A DNA stretch of 64,000 bases from Alcaligenaceae bacterium SAGV5 (GTDB taxonomy: Bacteria; Pseudomonadota; Gammaproteobacteria; Burkholderiales; Burkholderiaceae_B). Shown in pieces: positions 23,201 to 28,602 of the stretch (positions are counted from its first letter, which is position 1; the number at the start of each line of letters is the position of its first letter). Where the stretch lies: NCBI GenBank assembly GCA_009360345.1, contig SPDP01000001.1:1488001-1552000 (forward strand). Direction: 5' to 3'. A program made the position numbers and the translations under genes. The notes below the pieces were generated by a model. That model was not told where the DNA came from and ran no database searches. It worked only from the letters and a program-made list of their open reading frames with translations.

Positions 23201-24399
23201 AGGCCGACATCGTTTCCGGCCTGCCGCTGGCCGGCCAGCCGGGCAAAGTGGCGCACACCTACCAGAAAGAACTGGCCAGCTGGCTTGGCGAACGCTTCGG
23301 CTACGCCGCGGCGGACAGCACTGACGCGCTGGCCTATTTCGCCGCGCTGCCGGCCGAGCAGCAGCGCATCTTCCTGCGCGAGGTCTACTACGCCGAGCTG
23401 CTGGCCGGCGGCCGCGAGTACAACGACAAGGAAGGCCCGCGCTTCCAGAGCTACCTGCGCGGCCGCCAGGCGATCGCCACGTTGTTCCCGGAAGCCGATG
23501 CCGAGGGGAGGGCCATCGCGCGCCGTGGCGACTACACCGCTTTCGGTGCGGCCGGCATCCAGACGCAGTTCGGCGGCGGCATCCAGGCACTGGTGCCCGG
23601 CGGGCAGATCATCGTGGGCGTGCAGGGGGAACCGCCGCCTGCGACCTCGGGTTTGATCACCCAGGGGGATGGCGACATCCAGCTCTACAGCCAGGGCAGC
23701 ATCCTGCTGGGTCTCTCGCGGATCATGACCACTTTCGGTGGCGGCATCCTGGCGTGGTCGGCCGAGGGTGACATCAACGCGGGACGCGGCAGCAAGACCA
23801 CGCTGGTCTACACGCCACCCAAGCGCGTGTACGACGACGTGGGCAACGTCGTGCTCTCGCCGCAGGTACCCAGCACCGGTGCCGGTATCGCCACGCTCAA
23901 TCCGATTCCGGAAGTGCCGCCCGGCGACGTCGATCTGATCGCGCCGCTCGGCACGATCGACGCCGGCGAGGCGGGGATCCGAGTGTCGGGCAACGCGAAC
24001 CTGGCGGCGCTGCGGGTCGTCAATGCGGAAAACATTCAAGTGCAGGGCAAGGCGACGGGCTTGCCGGTGGCGGCCACGGTGAATGTCTCGGCGTTGACCA
24101 ACGCCAGCCAGGCGGCCAGCGCGGCGGCCACGGCGGCTCAGGACGTGATGCAGCGCGAGCGCGCCGCGGTCCGCCAGAACCTGCCGTCGATATTCACGGT
24201 ACGCGTGGTGGGTTTCGGCAACGAGCCGTCGACCGGAGGCGAGCGACCGCCGTCGCCCGCGCCAGGCGCGCGATCCGATGCGACACGCTATGACCCCAGG
24301 CATCGCGTGCAGGTCGTGGGACATGGGCAGAACTTCAATCCCGAACTGCTCTCGCGTTTGACCCCGCAGCAACTGCGCCTCTTGAAGCAGGACCGCTAG
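11278..24399 (+). CDS. Giant filamentous-haemagglutinin-family exoprotein (TpsA, DUF3739 type)
   Basis: A 4373-residue secreted adhesin-like protein. A long signal peptide (to about residue 46, GGAQAQ) and a helical insert precede the TPS secretion domain (about 145-270), which contains ILNWETFNVGKNTTVEFQQ and the variant VLIANRNGVVFEGSSQ in place of the usual NPNGI. The body is beta-helical, rich in G, A, D and N, with many LDVSG and GGxxxLxA turns. Residues about 4205-4320 (GDVDLIAPLGTIDAGEAGIRV ... NLPSIFTVRVVGFG) match DUF3739. A CxC pair lies at 3775/3777. No stop or frameshift is seen in 13 kb, so selection keeps it open. The family resembles PdtA of P. aeruginosa, which is also controlled by a Vre-type system. 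Confidence 0.88.
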   Translation: MKHAHRGSHPDLKRTATPRGSERRFAMAPIALALAAGGMAGGAQAQQAFSPAWFAAKGAAQAGAAATGKLPNGMPASSLANPSQQSVAARQKLQTSINNLNMAARAIAAQQALQAQMRAEALANGESVPDGLAEGGLKVDGNSLTAGWLNAQAPAQTVANGRTTVGIQQTADKAILNWETFNVGKNTTVEFQQQKDWAILNKVNDPLARPSQIQGRIKADGTVLIANRNGVVFEGSSQVNVRNLVAAAATITDTQFQINGVYGATATTPTFTDAHGAVRVERGAQITTDEPRSVTDGGGYVMLLGTQVENAGEIVTRKGQALLAAGDRFVIRKGASSDANSFSTVRGSEIMPQFNADVVDGEGRPVPNPAGRVANSGLIAAREGDITLAGREVRQDGVAVSSSTVNARGSIHLLNSATDARARVTLGEGATTAVLLEDDGGATALDAQRDALIKESAALDQQRISAAAVAGTTGSFDNYSALADRRDLSRIEIVGGGMVGFGGGSLTLATGGQLAVTSGNSGSGTKQTPVYNPGAIAADTGAILDVSGAVGVNVAMESNNIKVNVQGNELRDAPLNRDAGRLFNRNLWVDRRDLVLVPAGTDGYESDRYYTAGGLLEVSGYLGNAGHGIGEWMAQGGSINLVTDSIVTAAGSLVNIAGGSVDVATGYVRQSWLQGADGKLYTAGLAPASFVYRGVYVGFESTSERWGVTQNYYSPIIAPQQRLENGYTVGRDAGKLEIWAQAASLAGDIDASVFNGMRQTDVRPATVSDGYKLSQTQAALAGRLVFQTWDPTLDPQIAGIARLQRQADVSLAASAPDAPSDAGVKLFWADLARINAAGLGGLKVDTRGRIVLGDDLALAPGGALNFAGAVDLQGSITARGGTVKIDVGVSAYGDALPLTVADGITIDTRGLWTNAVLDPAGAWGIAFRNGGSVSLSTFGELALESGSRIDASGGGALRTGGSTLGGNGGDISLSAGGLVIDGGGEIASYGFGKGGKLRVVTPAAISIGGTLTETRGLLAPGETAPFELTVSEAFTLPAGYTLPVTLNVSSGQWVPLGEEIPGSVLDLIGVVPQHRPVIGPNGWVVPLASPYGGNVWAIDPVTNVQKGYLTGERVPAGFIVTSFQGAFPAGYVLPRDAFTGPLYIPYPRTATYAAGTTLTADLRVRSGTVLSRGTVLPVQAKVLPTFDIVDANAFFQQGFSAYDLSGAAGLIVQPGTQMDVAMPVYRFNDTAQAQSLARDALARAAELALPPLFAENPAKGTLRQRAGADVALTGGLPGLPLSGRPVDPLTSGALIVGENARISVDPGRGIDLTSRGQIQVEGTLSAPGGHIGIINTRTLMNVFDSYRAAHPNDYGYMPLDPTDGVSVWIGEHAVLDAAGRAYTALDAAGNPYGVVFGGGHIQLGGSNADDPFSTGVLSSSTYVVVRDGAEINADGASAIIGVGAATGRERKEVATDGGSITISSYSGFFLDGNLHARAGGAGTRGGALDLLLESAFYPNVTDLNARPARILTLTQDWTPQLSADLQVGQEAPAFTPGRARVSAAQIQAGGFDSLTLMGRSAIVFDGDVTLDLGKSLTLSQGALHNSREDGRVSLSAPHVFFDGGVLFVGDYNSQRWGLPTGGTEGLLQTGSRLDVAARLIDAEDTTRIFYADTVLDSAGDLRLLPATGAPLDAGLNGSSTRLTALRAQGNLGIVAAQIYPVTNAVAEIAAGSASAPATLSLSRSTVELPALPYSVFGALNLNAAIIEQGGVLRAPFGNLTLVAGKSVRLLPGSVTSISTRDLVIPMGGTVDGVSYQLNGADIPPADLITGQYAAPFTFGGQPQISGTLGLNIDTPSLTSEAGSLLDVSGGGYFAGGAFVTGRGGSVDTLLAPLNPGGRVYAIVPGAQAAVAPPAGGYYAAWTGAVPEPGQQITIPEGVAGLPAGIYTLMPANYALLPGAWRVELGATGARHADPVKLPNGSYTVSGSQGNALTGLADSLNTAVTLTDGAMLRTWSNYNETGYSAFQQRRTALFGTLRPQLEADGGQFRFTARAKADAPANSALVWHGATDFSAAEGGYAGHFMLTAAPGGAFSPWPQGRLVITGESGGTGNDANTITVAARDLDALAAPNLWLGGTPVKDYNAPNISLRGNVGNSAAMVQQLVLEEGVNLTAGQIVLGANNRISLREGVTLNTLGQGRSWLDSRNGLFFGAVASTFGSYATLLVSNGEFTLDAPSGLFGSNIELADGVKLYSEGSIGFYSDLGVSITGTPTLGTRNLSLAVPSFNIGTDEVLAAVLADRGPLPAGMNLNQRMLDTLFAGNPAAGVPSVQSLSLSAAQSINFFGSVELDTLDPATGRFRLGQLVLNSPAIYGYGETGDVVRLTADTLVWNNTQKVVDTANSSSIGNDTRYFSANPGALLAGGTGAGMFQIDANAIVLGNPTPAKPDTSIAYHRLLLGFADVNFNAAERITGNAKGTLSVYQGGADPGAGRFDPETYQGNGGNLHLNTPLLTGEAGSVIAYRAGGALDVTAPAGSAPAANAGIDIGATLALRGHAVEVASDVLLPSGKLTLTADQDVTLAGGSLLDVSGRRLTFFDVTRDSWGGDVDIVSLHGNIVQHAGSTIDVSADETVGADAGSLRVTALDAAKGRIQLQGTLAGAGGEGHANGGFQLAAQHIGDRATDLSADFAALNTMLTAAGFTGERAFALKQGNLSVGDEIKAQAVTLSVDGGSLTVNGRIDASGQKPGSIRLAARDDLRLTGGAVLDAHGTVLQVDSHGQAIEAKNRGIVELTSAQGWLRLDDGSTLDVSAPGVGDGRVTLNARRASETGGEVLIDAAGRVNVRGARSIAVNGFWTYAPTDAAGSIVQDNTADNVPAGALGLDQIDAQNRVFYANAQASTVLQARLAGLKAYGDAYHLRPGVEIISSEASGGKLTVKGDLNLAGYRYGPRAVRNPDAADYGAGEPLALVVRAEGDLAIHGSITDGFGLPKRTPDDSPLLLQAGKALTGDYTLPEGVTLATGSKLGAGAILPMDVELRRAQVLPQGQAAPETIILGVNYVDQWGSQIGSIFGGLNAWGELLQPVTVVAGRVDDWNYNGWTFGPGETFYYPLGAGATIHAGTILSAASSGYADLLLKDGAKIMANRALPQPVKLGADYALAAAMTATGRIVTPGRTFEIGDLIPAGTALPSGSTIGAGAALPFDFYIDAITWQAGNPLVLAGGYTLGSGLALAAGTVLPAGTMAAGNVYATSRRPVWAVAPMLAAGSESASLRLVGGADLAAADTRALASSEALAGRGNVTLSDERISASTSLPIFSVLRTGTGDLDILAGGSLSQGSPFGVYTAGTQSNLASGNEAYMLPRASLTGLPDYDAALEQQVLWFPDHGGDFLLVAQGDVSGYQWTTSSSGGLVQNDVAAWLWRQGADGMGHATAWGVNFGTYAAFGAHYDADTRTTIPHAGVVGFQGFGALGGGNVTLLAGGDAGLLSPSNPYVDTVSGGLVLAVGATGRVTEVTKNADGGVTGGTLVQTGGGDLTLKIGGGLNAAQASVSSAGSMNGKLVDLRGDIRISAAQIGSLARTWGTTNGLDPRAADNYTAYAVRNLITGPVLVPGDGTVSVRTRGDLVLSGWQDAGMVQATYLQGGSFASPDIYSFAGSLLDNPARTGVDRTWFSLWTPDTAVALFSAGGQLVPFNGNQNQGMTYSQVSYLPGQFRAVAGSGSIYYGSELSNSVLTYELLPAPTGQLELLAADSIHAAARSAGARLGLSGARTGVNELPNPFKPGWVMAPLGFTGDLVNFPLDPACVCGTNTLVSIGPPAYEGGPSRYFPKSGYFAFQAADAPTGALHAADPDPVRLYAVGGDIIGLVLGGYQAGNRQTGTTASWLLAKATQVRAGEDIVGFGVWGTGVYEGVGSYLMNANATDVSIIEAGGDIFYANVKMAGPGTLEITTGGNFYQGNQGSIQSIGSVIPGDTRPGAGIVAQVGFNATGADWAALAALYLDPSRQADIVSGLPLAGQPGKVAHTYQKELASWLGERFGYAAADSTDALAYFAALPAEQQRIFLREVYYAELLAGGREYNDKEGPRFQSYLRGRQAIATLFPEADAEGRAIARRGDYTAFGAAGIQTQFGGGIQALVPGGQIIVGVQGEPPPATSGLITQGDGDIQLYSQGSILLGLSRIMTTFGGGILAWSAEGDINAGRGSKTTLVYTPPKRVYDDVGNVVLSPQVPSTGAGIATLNPIPEVPPGDVDLIAPLGTIDAGEAGIRVSGNANLAALRVVNAENIQVQGKATGLPVAATVNVSALTNASQAASAAATAAQDVMQRERAAVRQNLPSIFTVRVVGFGNEPSTGGERPPSPAPGARSDATRYDPRHRVQVVGHGQNFNPELLSRLTPQQLRLLKQDR
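14380..14870 (+). repeat. Degenerate LPAG/GTxLP repeats inside the exoprotein (first block)
   Basis: Codons for about residues 1035-1200 encode short degenerate repeats such as FTLPAGYTLPVTL, AFPAGYVLPRDA, YAAGTTLTADL and RGTVLPVQAKVLP. The spacing is about 10-15 residues and the pattern looks like stacked turns of a beta-helix. A second block of the same kind lies at 20230-20960. Confidence 0.55.
20230..20960 (+). repeat. Degenerate LPAG/GTxLP repeats inside the exoprotein (second block)
   Basis: Residues about 2985-3230 repeat the pattern of the first block: YTLPEGVTLATGSKLGAGA, YPLGAGATIHAGTIL, LIPAGTALPSGSTIGAGAAL and LALAAGTVLPAGTMAAG. Two separated blocks of the same repeat suggest an internal duplication or a recurring structural module. 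Confidence 0.55.
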
Positions 24400-24402
24400 G
24401 CC

Positions 24403-24470
24403 AAAACCGTCCAAGGCAAGTGTTTCTCGCCGGTTCCCCGCGCCTGGGGGAGCCGGCCGGGGACGGTTTT
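24403..24470 (+). terminator. Large stem-loop after the exoprotein gene
   Basis: Outer arms AAAACCGTCC (24403-24412) and GGACGGTTTT (24461-24470) pair perfectly. An inner GCCGG...CCGGC and CCCC/GGGG hairpin fills the loop. The 3' arm ends in TTTT, so it may act as a terminator that separates the exoprotein from the next sigma-factor gene. Confidence 0.6.
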
Positions 24471-24494
24471 GCCTTCGACAGAGGTGATCGTGTC

Positions 24495-25124
24495 ATGACC
24501 CTGAGTGCTGTGGATTGCCTGGAGGCGCCCGATGCTGTCGATGGGGTCGCCGGGGATTCGTTCGCCGAAGACGCTGGCGGCGTTGTGCTGCGAGACTTCC
24601 TGGCCGCAAACTACGCGCGCCTGCACCGGCGCCTGCAACGCCACCTGGGCTGTCCCGACCTGGCCAGCGAGTGCCTGCACGAGGCCTGGCTGCGTCTGGG
24701 CGAGATACCTCTTCGCGCCGTCGTGCAGAATCCGGACGCCTATGTCTACCGGATTGCGTTCAACCTGGCGATGGATCATCTGCGCAATCGGCGCCCGTGG
24801 CAGGACGCGGCCGATGCCGGGCTGGAGCATATGGTGGACCATGCGCCCGGCCCGGATGTCATCGCCGAGGCGCGGTCGGATGTGCAAGCCGTCGAGCGCG
24901 CGATGCAGCGACTTCCGCATCGGCATCGCCTGGTGCTCGTCGCCCTGCGAATCGAGGAGAAAACCCGCCAGGAAGTCGCGGACTGGTATCGCATTTCATT
25001 GCGCAATGTGGACACGACGCTGCGCCAGGCCCTGGAGCAATGCGCCCAGGCATCCGGGCAGACCGTGAGGGTGGGGGTTGGCTCGTCGCGGCGGTGGCGG
25101 GAAAAAGTCGCCGCGGTTGCATGA
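24495..25124 (+). CDS. Second ECF sigma factor, without its own FecR partner
   Basis: A 209-residue FecI-like ECF sigma factor. Region 2 is LASECLHEAWLRLGEIPL with NPDAYVYRIAFNLAMDHLRN; region 4 is LPHRHRLVLVALRIEEKTRQEVADWYRISLRNVDTTLRQAL. The ATG at 24495 has a good ribosome site (GAGGTGA, 7 bases upstream). It follows the exoprotein stop by 95 bases and a hairpin, and no anti-sigma or receptor gene lies beside it. It is only distantly similar to the sigma factor at 9529. It may be a second input into, or output from, the exoprotein locus; its target is not visible. Confidence 0.82.
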   Translation: MTLSAVDCLEAPDAVDGVAGDSFAEDAGGVVLRDFLAANYARLHRRLQRHLGCPDLASECLHEAWLRLGEIPLRAVVQNPDAYVYRIAFNLAMDHLRNRRPWQDAADAGLEHMVDHAPGPDVIAEARSDVQAVERAMQRLPHRHRLVLVALRIEEKTRQEVADWYRISLRNVDTTLRQALEQCAQASGQTVRVGVGSSRRWREKVAAVA

Positions 25125-25140
25125 CTGCCGCAAGCTCGCG

Positions 25141-26583
25141 CTAGCCCCTTTCCAGCACCGCCTCCAGCCGCCGGACCGCCGCCGCCGCGTCTTCTGCGGT
25201 CACGAAATTGGCGAACCCCATCAACAAGCCCCCCTGCGACGATTTGCGCATCCGCCAGTCGCTCAGGGCCTGGACGGCAAGCCCGTCGGCCTGGGCGGCC
25301 AGGGCCAGCCTCTTGTCGCCTTGCCGGGTGAGCAGGCGAGCCAAGATGTGGATGCCGCCCGCCTGCGGCTGGACATGCAGGCGTCCTCCCGGCATGCGCG
25401 CCAGCGCGTCGGCCAGATAACCACGCCTGGTCGCGTAGAGCGGACGCATCCTGCGCAGATGCCGGGTGAAGTGGCCCTGTTCCATGAAATCGGCCACCAT
25501 GGCCTGGGGCAGGGCCGAGCCCGGATCGGGAAGGTGGTTCACCATGTCCCTGAACTTGCCCGCCTGAGACGCGGGCACGACCAGATAGGCCAGCCGCAGC
25601 CCGGGGAACAGCACCTTGCTGAAGGTGCCGGTATAGAGCACTCGTTCGTTGCGATCCAGGCTCTTGAGCGCCGGCAGGGGCCGGCCCTGGTAGCGGAATT
25701 CGCTGTCATAGTCGTCCTCGACGATCCAGGCGCGACGGTGGCGGGCCCATTCGAGAAGCTCCAGCCGACGCGGCAGCGAGAGCGCCACGCCGGTCGGGCT
25801 CTGGTGGGTGGGCGTCACGACGGCGAATCGCGCCTCGGCCGCGCGTTGCCGGCCGAGGCGGACGTTCAATCCTTCCTCGTCGACGGGCACCGGCGCCAGC
25901 CGCATGCCCGCGCGTTCCAGGAATTGCCGGGCAAAGATGTACCCGGGATCCTCGTACCAGCCGAGGTCTCCCGTCCGCAGCAGGGTGCGGCGCACCAGTT
26001 CCAGCGCTCCCCGATAGCCCGCCGTCACGAATACCTGCTCGGCCGTGCAGGCGATGCCGCGTGCAATGCCCAGGTACGCGGCGATGGCGCGGCGCAGCGG
26101 GCCGTAGCCTGCCGGGTCGGGATAGGACATGGCCACGGTTTCCAGGGTACGCAGCGTGTGACCGGCCAGGCGCGTCCAGGTCTTGCGGGGGAATGCATCC
26201 AGCGCGGGCACGCCAAGCTGGAAGGGCTGCGCGCCATGGTCCGGGGCTTGTGGACGGGGGGAGGGACCGGGAGGCGGCGTCGAGGTCTTGGCGCGGCTTG
26301 CGTCCGCCAGGTTTCCCAGGCGCGGGGAGACGACCGTGCCCGCGGCGCCGCGGGCCACGAAATAGCCTTCGCCGACCAGCATCTGGTAGGCCACTTCGAC
26401 CGTGCCGCGCGCCAGGCCGAGCTCGCTGGCGAGGCTGCGTACCGATGGCACCCGGTCTCCCGGCCGCAGCCGGCCGCTGGCGATCGCCTCCTGGTAGCGC
26501 CGGTACAACTGGAGATAGATCGGCGCATCCTGTTCCCGGTTCGGCTTGAGGTGTAGGGGATCCGCGCGAGATGTCCCACTCAT
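25141..26583 (-). CDS. MocR/PdxR-family transcription regulator
   Basis: A 480-residue fusion of an N-terminal GntR winged helix (IYLQLYRRYQEAIASGRL, then VPSVRSLASELGLARGTVEVAYQMLVGEGY) to an aminotransferase-like PLP domain. The PLP lysine is in YTGTFSKVLFPGLRLAY near residue 335, and VEDDYDSEFRYQG is the conserved aspartate segment. Proteins of this group sense PLP or amino-group ligands and often control a divergent gene. Here the divergent neighbour is the GNAT gene, 73 bases away, which is the best candidate target. The ATG at 26583 gives the normal N-terminus. Confidence 0.88.
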   Translation of the reverse strand: MSGTSRADPLHLKPNREQDAPIYLQLYRRYQEAIASGRLRPGDRVPSVRSLASELGLARGTVEVAYQMLVGEGYFVARGAAGTVVSPRLGNLADASRAKTSTPPPGPSPRPQAPDHGAQPFQLGVPALDAFPRKTWTRLAGHTLRTLETVAMSYPDPAGYGPLRRAIAAYLGIARGIACTAEQVFVTAGYRGALELVRRTLLRTGDLGWYEDPGYIFARQFLERAGMRLAPVPVDEEGLNVRLGRQRAAEARFAVVTPTHQSPTGVALSLPRRLELLEWARHRRAWIVEDDYDSEFRYQGRPLPALKSLDRNERVLYTGTFSKVLFPGLRLAYLVVPASQAGKFRDMVNHLPDPGSALPQAMVADFMEQGHFTRHLRRMRPLYATRRGYLADALARMPGGRLHVQPQAGGIHILARLLTRQGDKRLALAAQADGLAVQALSDWRMRKSSQGGLLMGFANFVTAEDAAAAVRRLEAVLERG

Positions 26584-26656
26584 TTGATCAGTTCTTGCAC
26601 CTGTTCCATGGGGCATGATTCTCCTAAATTGGTGGCTGTACGACAAGGACCTCCCC

Positions 26657-27100
26657 ATGAGCACGTTTCGATTACGCCTCCTGGACAGCGACGAGGACTA
26701 CCAGGCCGGTTTTTCCGTCATGCGCGAACTGCGTCCGCACCTGGCCGATGCCGCCACCTTTGCCGCGCAGGCGCGCCGCCAGGGCGAGCAGGGCTATCGC
26801 CTGCTGGCCGCCTGGCAAGGCAGCGAGGTCAAGGGGCTGGCGGGTTACCGCTTGCAGGAGAACCTGATATATGGACGTTTCCTCTACGTCGACGATCTGG
26901 TGGTGACGGCCGATGCCCGGCGTCACGGCGTGGGCGGCCAACTGATCGAGGCCGCGCGCGAAGAGGCCCGGCGGCAAGGCTGCGCGCATTTCGTGCTCGA
27001 TACGGGGCTGGGCAACGCGCTCGGGCAGCGGTTCTATTTCCGCCAGGGGCTGCTGGCCAAGGGCATGCATTTCTGCCAGCCGCTGGAGGCGCGTGCCTGA
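26657..27100 (+). CDS. GNAT-family N-acetyltransferase
   Basis: A 147-residue acetyl-CoA-dependent acyltransferase. The acetyl-CoA pyrophosphate loop is seen as VTADARRHGVGGQLIEAA (Q/RxxGxG/A pattern), preceded by the beta strand YVDDLVV and followed by FVLDTGLGNALGQRFYFRQG. The substrate is not predictable. It is divergent from the MocR regulator and is followed 39 bases later by the AhpD-like gene, so these and the next gene may form a small stress-response operon. Confidence 0.8.
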   Translation: MSTFRLRLLDSDEDYQAGFSVMRELRPHLADAATFAAQARRQGEQGYRLLAAWQGSEVKGLAGYRLQENLIYGRFLYVDDLVVTADARRHGVGGQLIEAAREEARRQGCAHFVLDTGLGNALGQRFYFRQGLLAKGMHFCQPLEARA

Positions 27101-27139
27101 ACGCCGCGCCATCCTTCTTTTTTCTACCGGAGACCTTTC

Positions 27140-27571
27140 ATGAGCACCCTTCGTCTGTCCTATTGGACCCTTTCCCCCGAGGCCTACCAGGGCCTGATGG
27201 CCACCAAGAAGGCACTGGAGAAGAGCAGCCTCGGCAAGTCGTTGATCGACCTGGTCTGGCTGCGCATGTCGCAGATCAACGGCTGCGCATTCTGCCTGGA
27301 AATGCATGCGAAGGCGCTGCGCGCCGACGGTATGCCGGAGGCCAAGCTGGATGCCCTGGCCGGCTGGCGCGTAAGCGGCCGTTTTAGCGATCGCGAACGT
27401 GCCGTGCTGGCCTGGACGGAGTCGCTCACGCATGTGGACCGCACCCATGCGCCGGACCAAGACTACGAGCCGCTCAAGCAGCATTTCAGCGACGTCGAGA
27501 TCGCCGACCTGTGTTTTGCCATCGCGTTGATGAGTGCGTTCAACCGGCTGGCCATCGGCATGCGGCAATAA
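27140..27571 (+). CDS. AhpD-like carboxymuconolactone decarboxylase family protein
   Basis: A 143-residue protein with the family redox motif INGCAFCLEMHAKALR (CxxC...H), which in AhpD relays protons and electrons in alkylhydroperoxidase reactions. The C-terminal helix DVEIADLCFAIALMSAFNRL is also typical. It has a ribosome site (GGAGA) before the ATG at 27140. Neighbours are an acetyltransferase and an azoreductase-type flavoprotein, which suggests a small redox-stress or detoxification group. Confidence 0.85.
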   Translation: MSTLRLSYWTLSPEAYQGLMATKKALEKSSLGKSLIDLVWLRMSQINGCAFCLEMHAKALRADGMPEAKLDALAGWRVSGRFSDRERAVLAWTESLTHVDRTHAPDQDYEPLKQHFSDVEIADLCFAIALMSAFNRLAIGMRQ

Positions 27572-27589
27572 GGGGCGCCGGGGCATGGC

Positions 27590-28183
27590 ATGAAAATACT
27601 GCATATCGATTGCAGTCCGAGGCCGGTGTCGCACAGCCGCCGGCTCTCGGCCGCCATCGTCGCGCGCTTGCGCGCCAGGCATCCCGATGCGACCATCGTG
27701 CGCCGCGATCTGGGCCGGGACCCTTTGCCGCATGCCGATCCCGGCTACGCGGCCGCCTTGTCGTCCCCGGAAGCGTTGGCGGCGGGGCTGGCGAGCGGAG
27801 CGGCGCGCTTGTCGGAACAACTGATCCAGGAGCTGGAAGCCGCCGACATCCTGGTCATCGGCACGCCCATGAACAATTTCGCGGTGCCTTCGGTGCTCAA
27901 GGCATGGATCGACCAGATCCTGCGCATCGGCCGTACGTTTTCGTCCTCGGCCGCGGGAAAGACGGGCCTGCTGCGAGACAGGCCGGTCTTCATCGGTATC
28001 GCCTCGGGAGGGGTATTCACGGGCGAGCGGGCCAACCAGCCGGATTTCCTCACGCCCTACCTGCGGGCGGCGCTCGGCTGCATAGGCTTGAACACGCTGC
28101 ATTTCCTGCCCTTGCAGGCGACGGCTTTTCTCGACGATGAACGGCTCTCGGCAGCCAGGGAAACGCTGCTGGTGGCGATCTGA
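27590..28183 (+). CDS. FMN-dependent NADH:quinone oxidoreductase / azoreductase
   Basis: A 197-residue flavodoxin-fold protein of the AzoR family. The start MKILHIDCSPRPVSHSRRLS holds the FMN phosphate loop, and IGTPMNNFAVPSVLKAWIDQ is the FMN/quinone-site signature (MYNFxxPSxLKxWID in relatives). It reduces quinones or azo bonds with NAD(P)H in the cytosol. It lies 18 bases behind the AhpD-like gene and is probably co-transcribed with it. Length matches the family. Confidence 0.87.
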   Translation: MKILHIDCSPRPVSHSRRLSAAIVARLRARHPDATIVRRDLGRDPLPHADPGYAAALSSPEALAAGLASGAARLSEQLIQELEAADILVIGTPMNNFAVPSVLKAWIDQILRIGRTFSSSAAGKTGLLRDRPVFIGIASGGVFTGERANQPDFLTPYLRAALGCIGLNTLHFLPLQATAFLDDERLSAARETLLVAI

Positions 28184-28204
28184 CAGGGGGGGCCGGCGGG
28201 CAAT

Positions 28205-28234
28205 GCGACAGCGAGGAAAAAAATCGTGTATAGT
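28205..28234 (+). promoter_or_regulatory. Promoter of tRNA-Gly copy 2
   Basis: A -10 TATAGT at 28229-28234, identical to copy 1, follows an A-rich spacer. The -35 is weak (GCGACA at 28205-28210, 18-base spacing). Confidence 0.55.
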
Positions 28235-28288
28235 CTCGCTTCTTCGCTTTGCGCGCCGGTTTTTTGGCAGCGCGAACGCCGGAATCAC

Positions 28289-28364
28289 GCGGGAATAGCT
28301 CAGTTGGTAGAGCGCAACCTTGCCAAGGTTGAGGTCGCGAGTTCGAGACTCGTTTCCCGCTCCA
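28289..28364 (+). tRNA. tRNA-Gly(GCC), copy 2
   Basis: A 76-base tRNA with anticodon GCC and encoded CCA, 74 of 76 bases identical to the copy at 7421-7496. The two differences are compensatory: acceptor pair 7:66 is A-T here (28295 and 28354) and G-C there. The nine bases TCCAGAATT at and after the 3' end are also shared. Confidence 0.97.
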
Positions 28365-28409
28365 GAATTCGATTCATAGGGCAATTCCGCTGCCCGTTGA
28401 ATATCAGAC

Positions 28410-28433
28410 AAAAGGGGCCTTGTGCCCCTTTTT
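28410..28433 (+). terminator. Rho-independent terminator of tRNA-Gly copy 2
   Basis: AAAAGGGGC-CTTGT-GCCCCTTTTT: a 9-bp stem with a 5-base loop running into T's, about 46 bases after the tRNA. It is unrelated in sequence to the terminator of copy 1. Confidence 0.85.
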
Positions 28434-28602
28434 CTATTCCACCCCTTTCATGTCTCCCTGGCTCGCGACGGTTGCCTTGCGGTCGCGGGCACACGCGTTT
28501 ACGGAAAATATACGGCGCCCCCTGGTTTTTGAACGGGGAATTTATACGCCTTTCGGAATACTGGTGGCCGGTCATGTCGATCATTCCTTTCAAGTGGAAA
28601 AC

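Noticed and set aside
7421..28364. The tRNA-flanked segment as an integrated prophage or classical island
   Set aside because: No integrase, excisionase, phage structural or mobilisation gene is present, and both flanking tRNAs are complete genes with their own promoters and terminators.
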